64,000 nt of DNA, taken from DATLLN01 sp963797175. Its GTDB lineage: Bacteria; Actinomycetota; Thermoleophilia; Gaiellales; JAICJC01. The position numbers and the translations under genes are program-made. Position 1 is the stretch's first letter. Every line of letters starts with the position of its first letter. The notes beneath the pieces were generated by a model, which had not been told where the DNA came from, made no database searches, and saw only the letters and a program-made list of their open reading frames with translations. Positions 39,459 to 48,501 of the stretch are shown here, one piece after another. The stretch covers positions 1 to 64,000 of the forward strand of contig CAWCOL010000007.1 of NCBI GenBank assembly GCA_963797175.1, in the 5' to 3' direction.

Positions 39459-41300
39459 GTGATCGCTCGACCCCACCGGCCACCGCTCAGCCGCGCAGCG
39501 ATCGCGTGGCTGAGCGCGGTGGCCGCGGTGGCGCTGGGGTGGTCGGCGTACGCCATCGCCACGCTCTCGGCCGACCGCACCGACCTCGAGCGGTTCGTGC
39601 TGCTGGCCGCCGCCGCGGCGGCGGCGCAGCTCCTGGGCGTCCGCACGGTGCGGAACCAGCGCTACCACCCCTCGGTTGCGATCGTCGTCGCCGGCGCGTT
39701 CCTGCTGCCCGCCGGCCTGCTGCCGTTCCTCGTCCTGGCGCAGCACATGCCCGAGTGGGTGCGGCTGCGCCACCCCTGGTACATCGGCGCCTTCAACGCC
39801 GGCAACTACGTGATCGACCTGCTCGCCACCGCGGCCGTGACCGGCGCGATCCTGGACGTCCGCGACACGGACGCCCGCTGGCTGGCCGCCGGCCTGGGCG
39901 GCGCGGTCTTCTTCGTCGCCCTCAACCACGGCCTGCTCGCCATGATGCTGAAGCTCGCCCGCGGCCACTCGCTGCGGGCAAGCGGCCTGTTCTCGCCCGC
40001 GGGGTTCGCCACCGACCTGACCCCGGCCGTGCTGGGCGTGCTCACCGCCTGGTTCTGGCTGCACGCGCCCGCGCTGGTGCCGCTGGCCCTGCTCCCGCTG
40101 GCGCTGATCTACCGGTCGCTGGCGCTGTCCGCGCTGGGCCGCGCCGAGGAGGAGCTCGCCACCCGCGCCCGCCAGCAGGCCGCCGTGGCGGCGCTGGGCA
40201 TGGAGGCGCTGGCAGGCGCCGGCCCGGACGACATCATGATCCGCGCCGTCGCGCTGGTCACCGAGGCGCTCGACGGCGACTACGTCGCCGTGTTCGAGCG
40301 CGGCCCCGGCGGTGCGCTGAAGCCGCGGGCGGCCACCGGCTGGGCGGCCGAGCTGGACGCCCCGCTGGGCGCGAACGGCCTCTCCTTCCCACCCGGCAGC
40401 GGCGAGCTCCCGCCGCTCCTGTCCGAGACGGGCCTGCGCAGCGGCACCAGCGCACCGATCAGCACGGACGACGGCCCCTTCGGCCTGCTCGGCGCCTACG
40501 TCTCGCGCCCGCGCACGTTCAGCACCGACGACGGCAACTTCCTCCAGGCCGTCGCCAACGTGATCGGCCTGTCGCTGATCCGCGAGGGCACCCAGCAGGC
40601 GCTCGCCGACAGCGAGGAGCGCCGCCAGCAGTTGCTCGACATGATGCTGCGGGCCGGCGAGGAGGAGCGCGTGCGGATCGCCGCCGAGCTGCACGACGAC
40701 ACCATCCAGGTGATGACGGCGTCCCTGATCGGCATGGACCGCGCGGCGGCCGCCGTCGAGGCAGGCGACGCCGGGCGCGCCCAGTCCGCCATCGGCAGCA
40801 CCCGGCAGACGGTCGCCAGCGCGGTCGAGCGCACCCGCCGGCTCACGTTCGAGCTGCGGCCCCCGCTGCTCGAGGCCAACGGCCTGGAGGCCGCGGTGGC
40901 CGACATCGCCGAGCAGGCCGCCGCCGACGGCGGCTTCCAGGTGGAGACGCTGGTCGACGTCGGCCGCCACTCGGCGCCGACCGAGGATCTGATCTACCGG
41001 ATCGTCCTGGAGGGCGTCACCAACGTCCGCAAGCACGCCTCTGCGTCCAACGTGCGGATCGTGCTGCGGGAGCGGCTGGGCGGCATCAGCGGCCTGATCC
41101 GGGACGACGGTCGCGGCTTCGACGCGGCGGGCGCGCGCGAGCGGGCGAGCCGGTTCCACGTCGGGCTGGACACGATGAACGAGCGGATCCGCGTCGCCGG
41201 CGGGCGCATGACGATCCGGTCAGCCCCCGGCAGGGGCACCGTGATCGGCTTCCACGTGCCCTCGGTCAGTTGTACCGAAGAGCAGTCGCGGACGGGATGA
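39459..41300 (+). CDS. NarL-type sensor histidine kinase with GAF domain (orphan)
   Basis: 613 residues. About seven N-terminal membrane helices (residues 12-225), a GAF-like domain (about 245-375), a HisKA_3 dimerisation helix with the phospho-His412 in ERVRIAAELHDDTIQ, and a HATPase domain with EGVTNVRKHA, GLIRDDGRGFD and GRGTVIGFHV. No response regulator adjoins; the LuxR-type regulator at 31201-31863 is a possible partner. GTG 39459 is probably coupled to the preceding subtilase. Its last 35 bp overlap a convergent gene. Confidence 0.9.
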   Translation: MIARPHRPPLSRAAIAWLSAVAAVALGWSAYAIATLSADRTDLERFVLLAAAAAAAQLLGVRTVRNQRYHPSVAIVVAGAFLLPAGLLPFLVLAQHMPEWVRLRHPWYIGAFNAGNYVIDLLATAAVTGAILDVRDTDARWLAAGLGGAVFFVALNHGLLAMMLKLARGHSLRASGLFSPAGFATDLTPAVLGVLTAWFWLHAPALVPLALLPLALIYRSLALSALGRAEEELATRARQQAAVAALGMEALAGAGPDDIMIRAVALVTEALDGDYVAVFERGPGGALKPRAATGWAAELDAPLGANGLSFPPGSGELPPLLSETGLRSGTSAPISTDDGPFGLLGAYVSRPRTFSTDDGNFLQAVANVIGLSLIREGTQQALADSEERRQQLLDMMLRAGEEERVRIAAELHDDTIQVMTASLIGMDRAAAAVEAGDAGRAQSAIGSTRQTVASAVERTRRLTFELRPPLLEANGLEAAVADIAEQAAADGGFQVETLVDVGRHSAPTEDLIYRIVLEGVTNVRKHASASNVRIVLRERLGGISGLIRDDGRGFDAAGARERASRFHVGLDTMNERIRVAGGRMTIRSAPGRGTVIGFHVPSVSCTEEQSRTG

Positions 41301-42576
41301 TCCGCCCGCCGTCGCCGTTCGTCACCGAGCCGCTGCCGGCCCGGTAGAGCTCGGCGGCGCTGTTCGCGTCGAAGCCCATCGCCTGCGTGGCGCCCAGCGT
41401 CTTCAGCACGCGCGCCCAGTCGGGCGTGGTCAGACCGCCGTAGCTGTGGGGGACGCCGACGATGGCGATCCAGCCCGTGTTGCCGTTGCGGCCGACCGCG
41501 GTGCGGAAGCAGCCGTAGCCGACGCCCATGCAGCTCCACGGCCACATGTCCGACCAGGTCGGGCGGCCCGTCTGGGCGAGGCCGTTGTGAACGAGCTGGT
41601 ACTTGCCATCCATCACGTCGTCCATGGTGCCCCAGCCGCTGTCGCTCATCGTCACCCGAACCGGCAGGTGGTAGGCGACGGTGTGCTCGAGCGCGTTGCC
41701 CGCGTAGGGGCCGCCGGTGCCGGTGCGCCCGACCAGCAGCATCTGGCCGGCCGCCAGCGTCACGTGCGAGCCGGCGGGGTACGCGCCGGCGATGGTGAGC
41801 GACTGGGTGACGGCCGCCGCCTCGGGCTCGACCAGCCGGAAGCTCTGCACCGGCTCCTTGTGGCCGAGGCCGTGCAGGCTCATGGGTGAGCGCGGCGTCG
41901 AGGTACGGAGCAGCGACGAGAGCACGGTTGCGTCCACCACCACGCCGTACGTGTTGGCGGGCAGCGTCTGGCTGCCACTGGTGTAGATGCCGATCTGGTC
42001 GTAGTTGCCCGTGGACGGCAGCGCGCCGAACTGGCCGACGGTGACGGCCATGCCCTTGAGCAGGAACTGCACCGGCGCGGCCGTCGCCTCGCCCATCACC
42101 ATGCTGCCGCTGGGGCCGAACCCGACCTCGGGCCCGCGGACGCCGAAGTTGCGGATCCAGCGGTCGTGGACGAGCAGGCCGTGCAGGTGGCAGTAGCTGC
42201 ACATCCAGCCGCCCGCGAACGTGTCGCCGTTGATGCCGGCGATGAACCCACCGGCGCCGGACAGGGCGCTGATCCGGGAGCCGCCGAACCCGGCGTCGCC
42301 GCTGCGGTACGTGCCCAGCGGCATCGCGTCGAGGCTGACGTGGCTGCTGCCGATCGACCAGGCGACGCGGGTGATGGTGCGCGGGCCGGAGTAGCCGGTG
42401 ACCCAGACCTGCTTGCGCTGGACGTGGACGCCGGGGCGCGGTGTGGCGATGGTCGCCCATCCCGTCTGCTTCCAGACGGTGCCGGTGGACGCGCCCATCG
42501 AGGCCGAGCCCCCCGACAGCGCGAACAGCGCGACCGTGAGGCTGGCGGAGAGCAGCAGGCGACGGGGGAGGCCCAT
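41266..42576 (-). CDS. Secreted phosphodiester glycosidase (NAGPA domain) family protein
   Basis: 436 residues with a signal peptide (LLLSASLTVALFALSGGSA). The NAGPA/DUF2233 pattern is seen in FIAGINGDTFAGG, GFGPSGSMVMGEA, and near the C-terminus GWIAIVGVPHSYGGLTTPDWARVLKTLGATQAMGFD, here quoted in parts: the D-L-D/S and GGLT elements are typical. Family members release phosphodiester-linked sugars or act in polysaccharide metabolism; the substrate is unknown. A Cys pair (CSYCHLHG, SCMGVGYGC) may form disulfides. Confidence 0.8.
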   Translation of the reverse strand: MGLPRRLLLSASLTVALFALSGGSASMGASTGTVWKQTGWATIATPRPGVHVQRKQVWVTGYSGPRTITRVAWSIGSSHVSLDAMPLGTYRSGDAGFGGSRISALSGAGGFIAGINGDTFAGGWMCSYCHLHGLLVHDRWIRNFGVRGPEVGFGPSGSMVMGEATAAPVQFLLKGMAVTVGQFGALPSTGNYDQIGIYTSGSQTLPANTYGVVVDATVLSSLLRTSTPRSPMSLHGLGHKEPVQSFRLVEPEAAAVTQSLTIAGAYPAGSHVTLAAGQMLLVGRTGTGGPYAGNALEHTVAYHLPVRVTMSDSGWGTMDDVMDGKYQLVHNGLAQTGRPTWSDMWPWSCMGVGYGCFRTAVGRNGNTGWIAIVGVPHSYGGLTTPDWARVLKTLGATQAMGFDANSAAELYRAGSGSVTNGDGGRIIPSATALRYN

Positions 42577-42610
42577 ACCCTCATGGATCGTCCAGAAGGC
42601 GCAGACGGCT

Positions 42611-42626
42611 CACCCGCCTTCGGGTG
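42611..42626 (-). terminator. Small hairpin downstream of ftsH
   Basis: CACCCG-CCTT-CGGGTG, a 6-bp stem with a 4-base loop, 61 bp after the ftsH stop and before the start of the next minus-strand gene. A plausible but weak terminator; no U-tract. Confidence 0.4.
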
Positions 42627-42686
42627 GGAATCCCTCAACAGAAGGGGTGATACCGCGGCCCGCCGACCGTCAACGTGCTCGGTGCG

Positions 42687-44657
42687 CTAGGAGGGCTGCG
42701 GTGCGTCCGGCGGCTTGCTCTGCAGCGTGCCGGGCAGCGGCAGGCCGAGCGTGCGCGGGCGGCTGGGCTCCTTGCGGGGAGCCTCCTCCGGCGTGTCCGC
42801 CGGCGACGGGCGCCGCTCCGCGTCCTTGAAGACCTCTTCCGGCGGCTCGCCGGCGAGCAGCTTCAGGAACTGGCCGCGGTCGATCGTCTCGTACTCGATC
42901 AGGATCTGGGCCAGCCGCTGCAGCTCCTTGAGGTGCGCGGTCAGCGTCGTCCGGGCGCGCTCGTGCGCGTCCTCGACGATCGCCCGGATCTCGCCGTCGA
43001 TCTCGCGGGCGATCTCCTCCGAGTAGTCGGCTTCGTGGCCGAAGTCGCGGCCCAGGAAGGGCTGGCTCGAGTCGCGGCCGAACGTCCGCGGGCCGAGCTT
43101 CTGCGACATGCCCCAGCGGGTGACCATCCGCTTGGCGGTGTCGGTCGTCTTGTTCAGGTCGTCCTCGGCGCCGGTCGTGACCTCGCCGAAGACGAGCTCC
43201 TCGGCGGTGCGGCCGCCCAGGTTCTTGGCCAGGGTGTCCATCAGCTCCTCACGGGAGCGCATGAACTTGTCCTCGCTGGGCAGGGTGACGACGTAGCCGA
43301 GCGCCATGCCGCGACCGACGATGGAGATCTTGTGCACCGGATCGTTGTGCTCGAGGTAGTGGCCCACCAGCGCGTGGCCCATCTCGTGCACCGCCGTGAT
43401 CTCGCGCTCCTTGGGCGACAGCAGCCGGGTCTTCTTCTCGGGCCCGGCGATGACCCGCATGATGCCCTCTTCCAGCTCCAGCGTCGCGATCTGGCGCTTG
43501 CCCTTGCGGGCGGCCAGCAGCGCGGCCTCGTTGACCAGGTTGGCAAGGTCGGCGCCGGTGAACCCGGGCGTCTGGCCTGCCAGCGCCTCCAGGTCGACCT
43601 CGGTCGCCATCGGCTTGCCCCGGGTGTGCACGTCCAGGATCTTCTTGCGGCCGACGCGGTCGGGCCGGTCGACGACGACCTGACGGTCGAAGCGCCCGGG
43701 GCGGAGCAGTGCCGGGTCGAGGATGTCGGGCCGGTTCGTGGCCGCGATCAGGATGATGTTGTCCTTCATCTCGAACCCGTCCATCTCCACCAGCAGCTGG
43801 TTCAGCGTCTGCTCGCGCTCGTCGTGGCCGCCGCCCATGCCGGCGCCGCGGTGGCGGCCGACGGCGTCGATCTCGTCCATGAAGATGATGCAGGGCGAGT
43901 TCTGCTTGGCCTGCTCGAACAGGTCGCGGACGCGGCTCGCGCCGACACCGACGAACATCTCGACGAAGTCCGAGCCCGAGATCGAGAAGAAGGGCACGCC
44001 CGCCTCACCGGCGACGGCCCGCGCCAGCAGCGTCTTGCCGGTGCCGGGAGGCCCGAACAGCAGCACGCCCTTGGGGATGCGCGCGCCAAGGGCCTGAAAC
44101 TTCTTGGGGTTCTCGAGGAACTCCTTGATCTCGTGCAGCTCCTCGACCGCCTCGTCCACGCCGGCGACGTCCTTGAACGTGATCTTGGGCGAGTCAACGG
44201 AGAGGCGCTTGGCGCGGCTCTTGCCGAAGCTCATCACCTTGCTGCCGCCGCCCTGCACCTGGTTCATCAGGAAGATCCAGAAGCCGAAGAAGAGGACGAA
44301 GGGCAGGATGTACGTGAGAATGCTCCACCACGGGGAGCCGCCGGTCGAGGTGCCGGCCACGTTGGCGGTGCCGCCGGAGACCAGCTGGCTGGTCACGTCG
44401 TCCAGGGCGCCCGGTGACGGGATCGCGACCTCGACGACGTCCTTCTTGGTGTCCGGGTTGGTCGTGTACTTGACGGTGTTCGAGCCCTCGTCGCTCTTGA
44501 AGTACGTGACCTTGTTCGCGTTGACGTCGGCGACGAGCTGGTTCCACGTGGGCGACGGCGCGCTGCTGCTGTTGTCGAGGATCAGGCGCTGTGCGAAAAA
44601 CGCCAGGACGACAACGATGATGATCGGGAATGCCGCGCTCTTGAAAAACCTGCTCAT
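42687..44657 (-). CDS. ftsH: ATP-dependent zinc metalloprotease FtsH
   Basis: 656 residues. Two membrane helices (about 9-27 and 112-132) flank an outer domain. The AAA+ module has GVLLFGPPGTGKTLLARA, FMDEIDAVGRHRG and the second region of homology ATNRPDILDPALLRPGRFDR. The protease site is HEMGH with a downstream zinc Asp in TTGAEDDLNK. Degrades damaged and regulatory membrane proteins. The C-terminus is a Pro-rich tail. It follows tilS and hpt, a conserved bacterial order, after a 122-bp gap with no other gene. Confidence 0.96.
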   Translation of the reverse strand: MSRFFKSAAFPIIIVVVLAFFAQRLILDNSSSAPSPTWNQLVADVNANKVTYFKSDEGSNTVKYTTNPDTKKDVVEVAIPSPGALDDVTSQLVSGGTANVAGTSTGGSPWWSILTYILPFVLFFGFWIFLMNQVQGGGSKVMSFGKSRAKRLSVDSPKITFKDVAGVDEAVEELHEIKEFLENPKKFQALGARIPKGVLLFGPPGTGKTLLARAVAGEAGVPFFSISGSDFVEMFVGVGASRVRDLFEQAKQNSPCIIFMDEIDAVGRHRGAGMGGGHDEREQTLNQLLVEMDGFEMKDNIILIAATNRPDILDPALLRPGRFDRQVVVDRPDRVGRKKILDVHTRGKPMATEVDLEALAGQTPGFTGADLANLVNEAALLAARKGKRQIATLELEEGIMRVIAGPEKKTRLLSPKEREITAVHEMGHALVGHYLEHNDPVHKISIVGRGMALGYVVTLPSEDKFMRSREELMDTLAKNLGGRTAEELVFGEVTTGAEDDLNKTTDTAKRMVTRWGMSQKLGPRTFGRDSSQPFLGRDFGHEADYSEEIAREIDGEIRAIVEDAHERARTTLTAHLKELQRLAQILIEYETIDRGQFLKLLAGEPPEEVFKDAERRPSPADTPEEAPRKEPSRPRTLGLPLPGTLQSKPPDAPQPS

Positions 44658-44779
44658 GCGCCTCGTTTACCTGCCTCGGGTACTGGGCCGAACCTTACCA
44701 CGGGCCCTGTTGGAGCCCTGTTTCCCCGGGTACGTGGGGAAGCATCGGCAGCCCCCGCCGCGACCTTGACCGCGCGGCC

Positions 44780-45358
44780 CTAAAGCAGGTCGTCGGGGAT
44801 CTTCGATTCGTCCAGCGCGGCGACGTACGGCAGGCTGCGGAACCGCTCGCCGTAGTCCAGCCCGTAGCCGATCGCGAACCGGTTGGGGATCTCGAAGCCG
44901 ACGTAGCGGCAGACGATGTCGGCCTTGCGCCGCTCCGGCTTGGTCAGCAACGCGCACACCTCGAGCGTGGCCGGGCTACGCGCCTCCAGGTTGCGCACCA
45001 GGTAGGAGAGCGTCAGGCCGGAGTCGACGATGTCCTCGACGATGACGACATGGCGGCCCTCGATGTTCGCGTCCAGGTCCTTGAGGATGCGCACGACGCC
45101 CGAGGAGTCCATGCCGCTGCCGTAGGAGGAGACCGCCATGAAGTCGATCTCGACCGGCACGGTGATGGCGCGAACGAGGTCGGCCATGAAGAAGACGGCG
45201 CCCTTCAGCACTCCCACCAGCAGCAGGTCGCGGTCGGCGTAGTCATGCGAGAGCTCGGCGCCCAGCTCGGCCACGCGCCGCGCCAGCGGGGCCGGGTCGA
45301 CCAGCACCTCGCCGATCAGCCCGTCCGGGTCGAGCGCGGTGGGGGGAACGACGCTCAC
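44780..45358 (-). CDS. hpt: Hypoxanthine phosphoribosyltransferase
   Basis: 192 residues. It salvages hypoxanthine and guanine. The PRPP-binding motif is VVIVEDIVDSGLTLSYL; other blocks are LLLVGVLKGAVFFMADLVRA, FMAVSSYGSG and the C-terminal VCRYVGFEIPNRFAIGYGLDY. GTG 45356-45358 overlaps the tilS stop (GTGA). Part of the tilS-hpt-ftsH cluster. Confidence 0.95.
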   Translation of the reverse strand: MSVVPPTALDPDGLIGEVLVDPAPLARRVAELGAELSHDYADRDLLLVGVLKGAVFFMADLVRAITVPVEIDFMAVSSYGSGMDSSGVVRILKDLDANIEGRHVVIVEDIVDSGLTLSYLVRNLEARSPATLEVCALLTKPERRKADIVCRYVGFEIPNRFAIGYGLDYGERFRSLPYVAALDESKIPDDLL

Positions 45359-46281
45359 GGCGGGGGAGGATACCCTGCCGGCGGCCGGAAGCTGAGCCGC
45401 GCCCGGTCGCGCACGGCCTCAAGGTCGGCCGCCAAAGACAGCCGCTCCACCCCGCCCCGCCGCCCGGCCAGCGACACCAGCCGCGCGGTCAGCTCCATCG
45501 TCAGGCGTAGCGGGTGGCCCGCGGCGTGCTCGGCGGCCTCGCGCAGGACGATTGCCCGCAGCGCCTCCGGCAGCTCCTCGAGGCGGTCGAGGTCGAGCTC
45601 GTCGTCCACGTGCTCCTCGGCCAGGGTGCGGAGCAGCTCGTCCAGCTCGCCCAGCAGCTCGGCCGAGCGGACCAGGTTGCGTTCGGCGCCCGGATGCACG
45701 CGGCGCAGCAGCGGCATCACCTCGTGGCGGATCAGGTTGCGGCGGATCGCACGGTCGTCGTTGGTCTCGTCCTCGCGGACGGCCAGGCCGCGCTCGGCGC
45801 ACCAGGCCCGCGTCTCCTCCGCCGTCACGCCCAGCAGCGGGCGCGCCAGCTCGCCGCTGCGCGGCCGCATCGCCCGCAGCGCCCGCGGCCCCGACGACGA
45901 CGCCAACCGGTAGACCACCGTCTCCGCCTGGTCGGACAACGTGTGGCCGGTCGCGATCGGCCGGCCCGCGGCCAGCTCACGGGCGGCGGCGTAGCGCGCC
46001 TCGCGGGCGCGCGCCTCGAGGTTGCCGCCCTCGGGCAGGTCGACCGGGACGACCACGGCGCCCAGGGCCGCGCAGTGCGCCGCGTCGGCCAGGCCCGCCG
46101 CGCCGCGCAGGCCGTGCTCGACGTGCATCGCCTCGACCTCGTGGCCGAGCGTGCGGAGCACATCCCACAGGCAGACCGAGTCGGCACCTCCCGAGACCAG
46201 CGCCAGCACCGGCTCGCCCGGCGCGAGCACCTCGTGCTCGGCGACGAACCGCCCGACGCGCTCAGGAAGCGGCGCGCTCAC
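45355..46281 (-). CDS. tilS: tRNA(Ile)-lysidine synthase
   Basis: 308 residues. It modifies C34 of the minor tRNA-Ile so that it reads AUA; an essential reaction. The ATP-pyrophosphatase P-loop is VLALVSGGADSVCLWD; further motifs are HVEHGLRG, GHTLSDQAETVVYRL and the helical region DRAIRRNLIRHEVMPLLRR. The C-terminal part is short, as in other actinobacterial TilS. GTG 46279-46281 lies inside the end of the upstream gene (20-bp overlap). Confidence 0.94.
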   Translation of the reverse strand: MSAPLPERVGRFVAEHEVLAPGEPVLALVSGGADSVCLWDVLRTLGHEVEAMHVEHGLRGAAGLADAAHCAALGAVVVPVDLPEGGNLEARAREARYAAARELAAGRPIATGHTLSDQAETVVYRLASSSGPRALRAMRPRSGELARPLLGVTAEETRAWCAERGLAVREDETNDDRAIRRNLIRHEVMPLLRRVHPGAERNLVRSAELLGELDELLRTLAEEHVDDELDLDRLEELPEALRAIVLREAAEHAAGHPLRLTMELTARLVSLAGRRGGVERLSLAADLEAVRDRARLSFRPPAGYPPPP

Positions 46282-46810
46282 CGCGGGCCACGAACCGCCG
46301 CACGTAGGTCGTGCCGAGCTCGATGTACCGCGCGTGCGCCGCCTCGGCCGCGTCGCCGTCGCCCACGGCCGTCGCGTGCTCGACCTCGTGCTGGAGCCGC
46401 TCCAGCTTCTCCTCGAGCCGCGCCCGCAGCACTTCCTCGCGCTCCAGCTCGCCCTCGCGGCCGAGCAGGGGCAGCAGCCGCGCCCGCCAGGGGCCGCGCA
46501 GCGCGGTCAGGCGCGGATCGTCCGTCGCCTCCAGCACCGCCCAGCCGCGCTCGGCGACCGGGCGCAGCAGGCCGGCGTCGAACCGCGCGCGGATCGGCGG
46601 CGCCGCACCGGGGCCGGGAGCGAGCGCACCGCCGCAGCCGCACGGGGCGAGCAGCGGGGCGACCAGCTCCTCGATGCCGGCGCTGCCCAGCTCGAACCCG
46701 GCCGTGCCGTGGCCGGCGAGGCGGACGACGCCGACCTCGGCGGCTCGCGGCGCCAGATCGGCCATCGCATCGCAGCCGGCGCAGTGCCAGCGATCGGAGC
46801 GTCCAGCCAT
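46262..46810 (-). CDS. Hypothetical cysteine-motif protein upstream of tilS
   Basis: 182 residues. I do not recognise the family. An N-terminal CAGC motif (WHCAGCDAM, residues 7-15) and a CGCGG near residue 57 could hold a metal ion or a disulfide. The middle is beta-rich, and residues 115-160 form a likely coiled coil (GELEREEVLRARLEEKLERL). Overlap with tilS suggests co-translation and a possible tie to tRNA or nucleotide metabolism. A TACCCT box six bases before the ATG suggests a leaderless message. Confidence 0.65.
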   Translation of the reverse strand: MAGRSDRWHCAGCDAMADLAPRAAEVGVVRLAGHGTAGFELGSAGIEELVAPLLAPCGCGGALAPGPGAAPPIRARFDAGLLRPVAERGWAVLEATDDPRLTALRGPWRARLLPLLGREGELEREEVLRARLEEKLERLQHEVEHATAVGDGDAAEAAHARYIELGTTYVRRFVARGERAAS

Positions 46811-46838
46811 TGCCCCAGGGTAGATGATCGGTTCGACC

Positions 46839-47642
46839 TCAGACGAAGCCGTCGAGTGCGACCCGGAAGGCGAACGGCGCCTCCAGCATCGGCATGTGAC
46901 CGATCCGAGGCAGCACCCGGGCGTCGCAGCGCAGGGCCGCGGCGAGCCCCGGCCCGTTGAGGATGCCGTCGCGGTCGAGCGCGCCCCACACCACCATCGA
47001 GGGGCAGGCGACGGCCCGCGCGGCGACGGTCGCGTCGAGGGCGACGAGCGGCGGAATGATCGCGCGGAGCGCCGGCTCGGCGCCCGCGGCGGCGCGGATC
47101 AGCGCGGCGCCCAGCGCCGGCACAACCGCCTGCGGGCGGGCCATGCCGACGAACCAGCGGAACACCAGCTCCCGCCCCAGCCGCGAGGACGCGACCGGCA
47201 CCGCCAGATGCGGGGCCGCCGCCGCGATCATCCGGCTGAACCGCAGCACACGCAGAGCCGGGCCCAGCTCCAGCGGGGCGACCCCGACCGGCGATGCCGC
47301 GACCACCGATTCGACCGCGTGCCGCGCGGCCCACGCGACGGCCACCGGCGCGCCGAACGAGTGGCCGAGCAGGCGCGGCCGCTCGGCGCCAAGCGCGTCG
47401 GCTGCCTCCGCGAGCAGGTCAGCCAGCGCGTCGAACCCGAACGGCTCCAGCCGGTCGGACGGGCCGTGGCCGGGCAGCCAGGGCACGATCGCCCGCCGGC
47501 CGGCGGCGGCCAGCACCCGCGCCAGGGGCGTCAGGTAGTGGGGCGATCCCAGCAGGCCGTGCAGCAGCACGACCGGCGGGCCCTCCCCCGCCTCGAGCAC
47601 CACCAGGCGGCGGCCGCCGACGATCACGGTACGCTCGTCCAC
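46839..47642 (-). CDS. Alpha/beta-fold hydrolase
   Basis: 267 residues. HG oxyanion loop VVLLHGLLGSPHYL, nucleophile Ser in LLGHSFGAPVAV, acid in VVWGALDRDGI and the His in IGHMPMLEAPFAF. The substrate is unknown; the fold covers esterases, lipases and C-C hydrolases. The GTG start at 47640-47642 lies one base from the divergent methyltransferase start, so one start may be internal or both transcripts leaderless; a second GTG at 47625-47627 is possible. Confidence 0.83.
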   Translation of the reverse strand: MDERTVIVGGRRLVVLEAGEGPPVVLLHGLLGSPHYLTPLARVLAAAGRRAIVPWLPGHGPSDRLEPFGFDALADLLAEAADALGAERPRLLGHSFGAPVAVAWAARHAVESVVAASPVGVAPLELGPALRVLRFSRMIAAAAPHLAVPVASSRLGRELVFRWFVGMARPQAVVPALGAALIRAAAGAEPALRAIIPPLVALDATVAARAVACPSMVVWGALDRDGILNGPGLAAALRCDARVLPRIGHMPMLEAPFAFRVALDGFV

Positions 47643-47643
47643 G

Positions 47644-48492
47644 ATGGGCGACGCTAGCGCATACCGCGACCAGAGCCTGCGCTCGTGGCAGCAGGCGGCC
47701 GCCGGCTGGGAGCGCGAGGGTGGGTTGCTGGAGCGCGCCGCCGCGGCGCTCACGACCTGGCTGGTGGAGACGGCCGGCGCGCGACCCGGCGCCACGGTGC
47801 TCGAGCTCGCCTGCGGCCCGGGCGCCGTCGGCCTGCGCGCGGCGGCGCTGCTCCAGCCCGACGGCCGGCTGATCGCGACCGACCAGGCGCCGGCGATGGT
47901 CGAGGTGGTCGCCCGGCGCGCTGCCGAGGCGGGCCTGGAGGGCGTCGAGGCGCGGGTGATGGACGCCGAGCAGATCGACCTGCCCGACGACGCCGTGGAC
48001 GGCGTGCTGTGCCGGTTCGGGCTGATGCTGATGGCCGACCCGGCGCGCTGTCTGCGGGAGGTGGACCGCGTGCTGCGGCCGGGCGGGCACCTGGCCGCCG
48101 CCGTCTGGGGCTCGGCCGCGGACAATCCGTGGCCGCGGATCCTCGGCGAGCCGCTGGTCGAGCACGGGCTGCTGCCCGCGGGCGAGAGCGGCGGTCCGGG
48201 CATCTTCGCGCTCGGCGACCCGGAGCTGATCGCCGAGCTCTTCTCCGACGCCGGCCTGGAGCGTCCGCGGATCGAGCCGTTCCCGGTGACGATGCGCTAC
48301 GCCGACGCCGACGAGTACTGGCGCGTCCACACCTCGCTGTCCACCTCGGCGACGCGGGCGCTGGAGCAGGCCGCCCCCGAGGCTGCCGCGGCGGTGCGGG
48401 CCGAGGTCGATCGGCGGCTGGACGCCCACCGAGCCGGCGACGGGATCGAGCTGTCGGGGCTCGCCTACGGGATCGCCCACCCGGGTCGGTAG
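47644..48492 (+). CDS. Class I SAM-dependent methyltransferase
   Basis: 282 residues. SAM motif I is VLELACGPGAVGLRA, motif II region IATDQAPAMVEVVARRA, and RVLRPGGHLAAAVWG follows, as in UbiE/Coq5-like enzymes. The acceptor is unknown. Start ATG 47644 is almost touching the divergent hydrolase start. It precedes a nucleoside phosphorylase gene by 9 bp. Confidence 0.85.
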   Translation: MGDASAYRDQSLRSWQQAAAGWEREGGLLERAAAALTTWLVETAGARPGATVLELACGPGAVGLRAAALLQPDGRLIATDQAPAMVEVVARRAAEAGLEGVEARVMDAEQIDLPDDAVDGVLCRFGLMLMADPARCLREVDRVLRPGGHLAAAVWGSAADNPWPRILGEPLVEHGLLPAGESGGPGIFALGDPELIAELFSDAGLERPRIEPFPVTMRYADADEYWRVHTSLSTSATRALEQAAPEAAAAVRAEVDRRLDAHRAGDGIELSGLAYGIAHPGR

Positions 48493-48501
48493 GCTGTCGC
48501 G

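Noticed and set aside
44658..44779. Possible tRNA or small RNA between hpt and ftsH
   Set aside because: No cloverleaf or conserved tRNA boxes could be made out; only a short TTCCCC/GGGGAA stem was seen.
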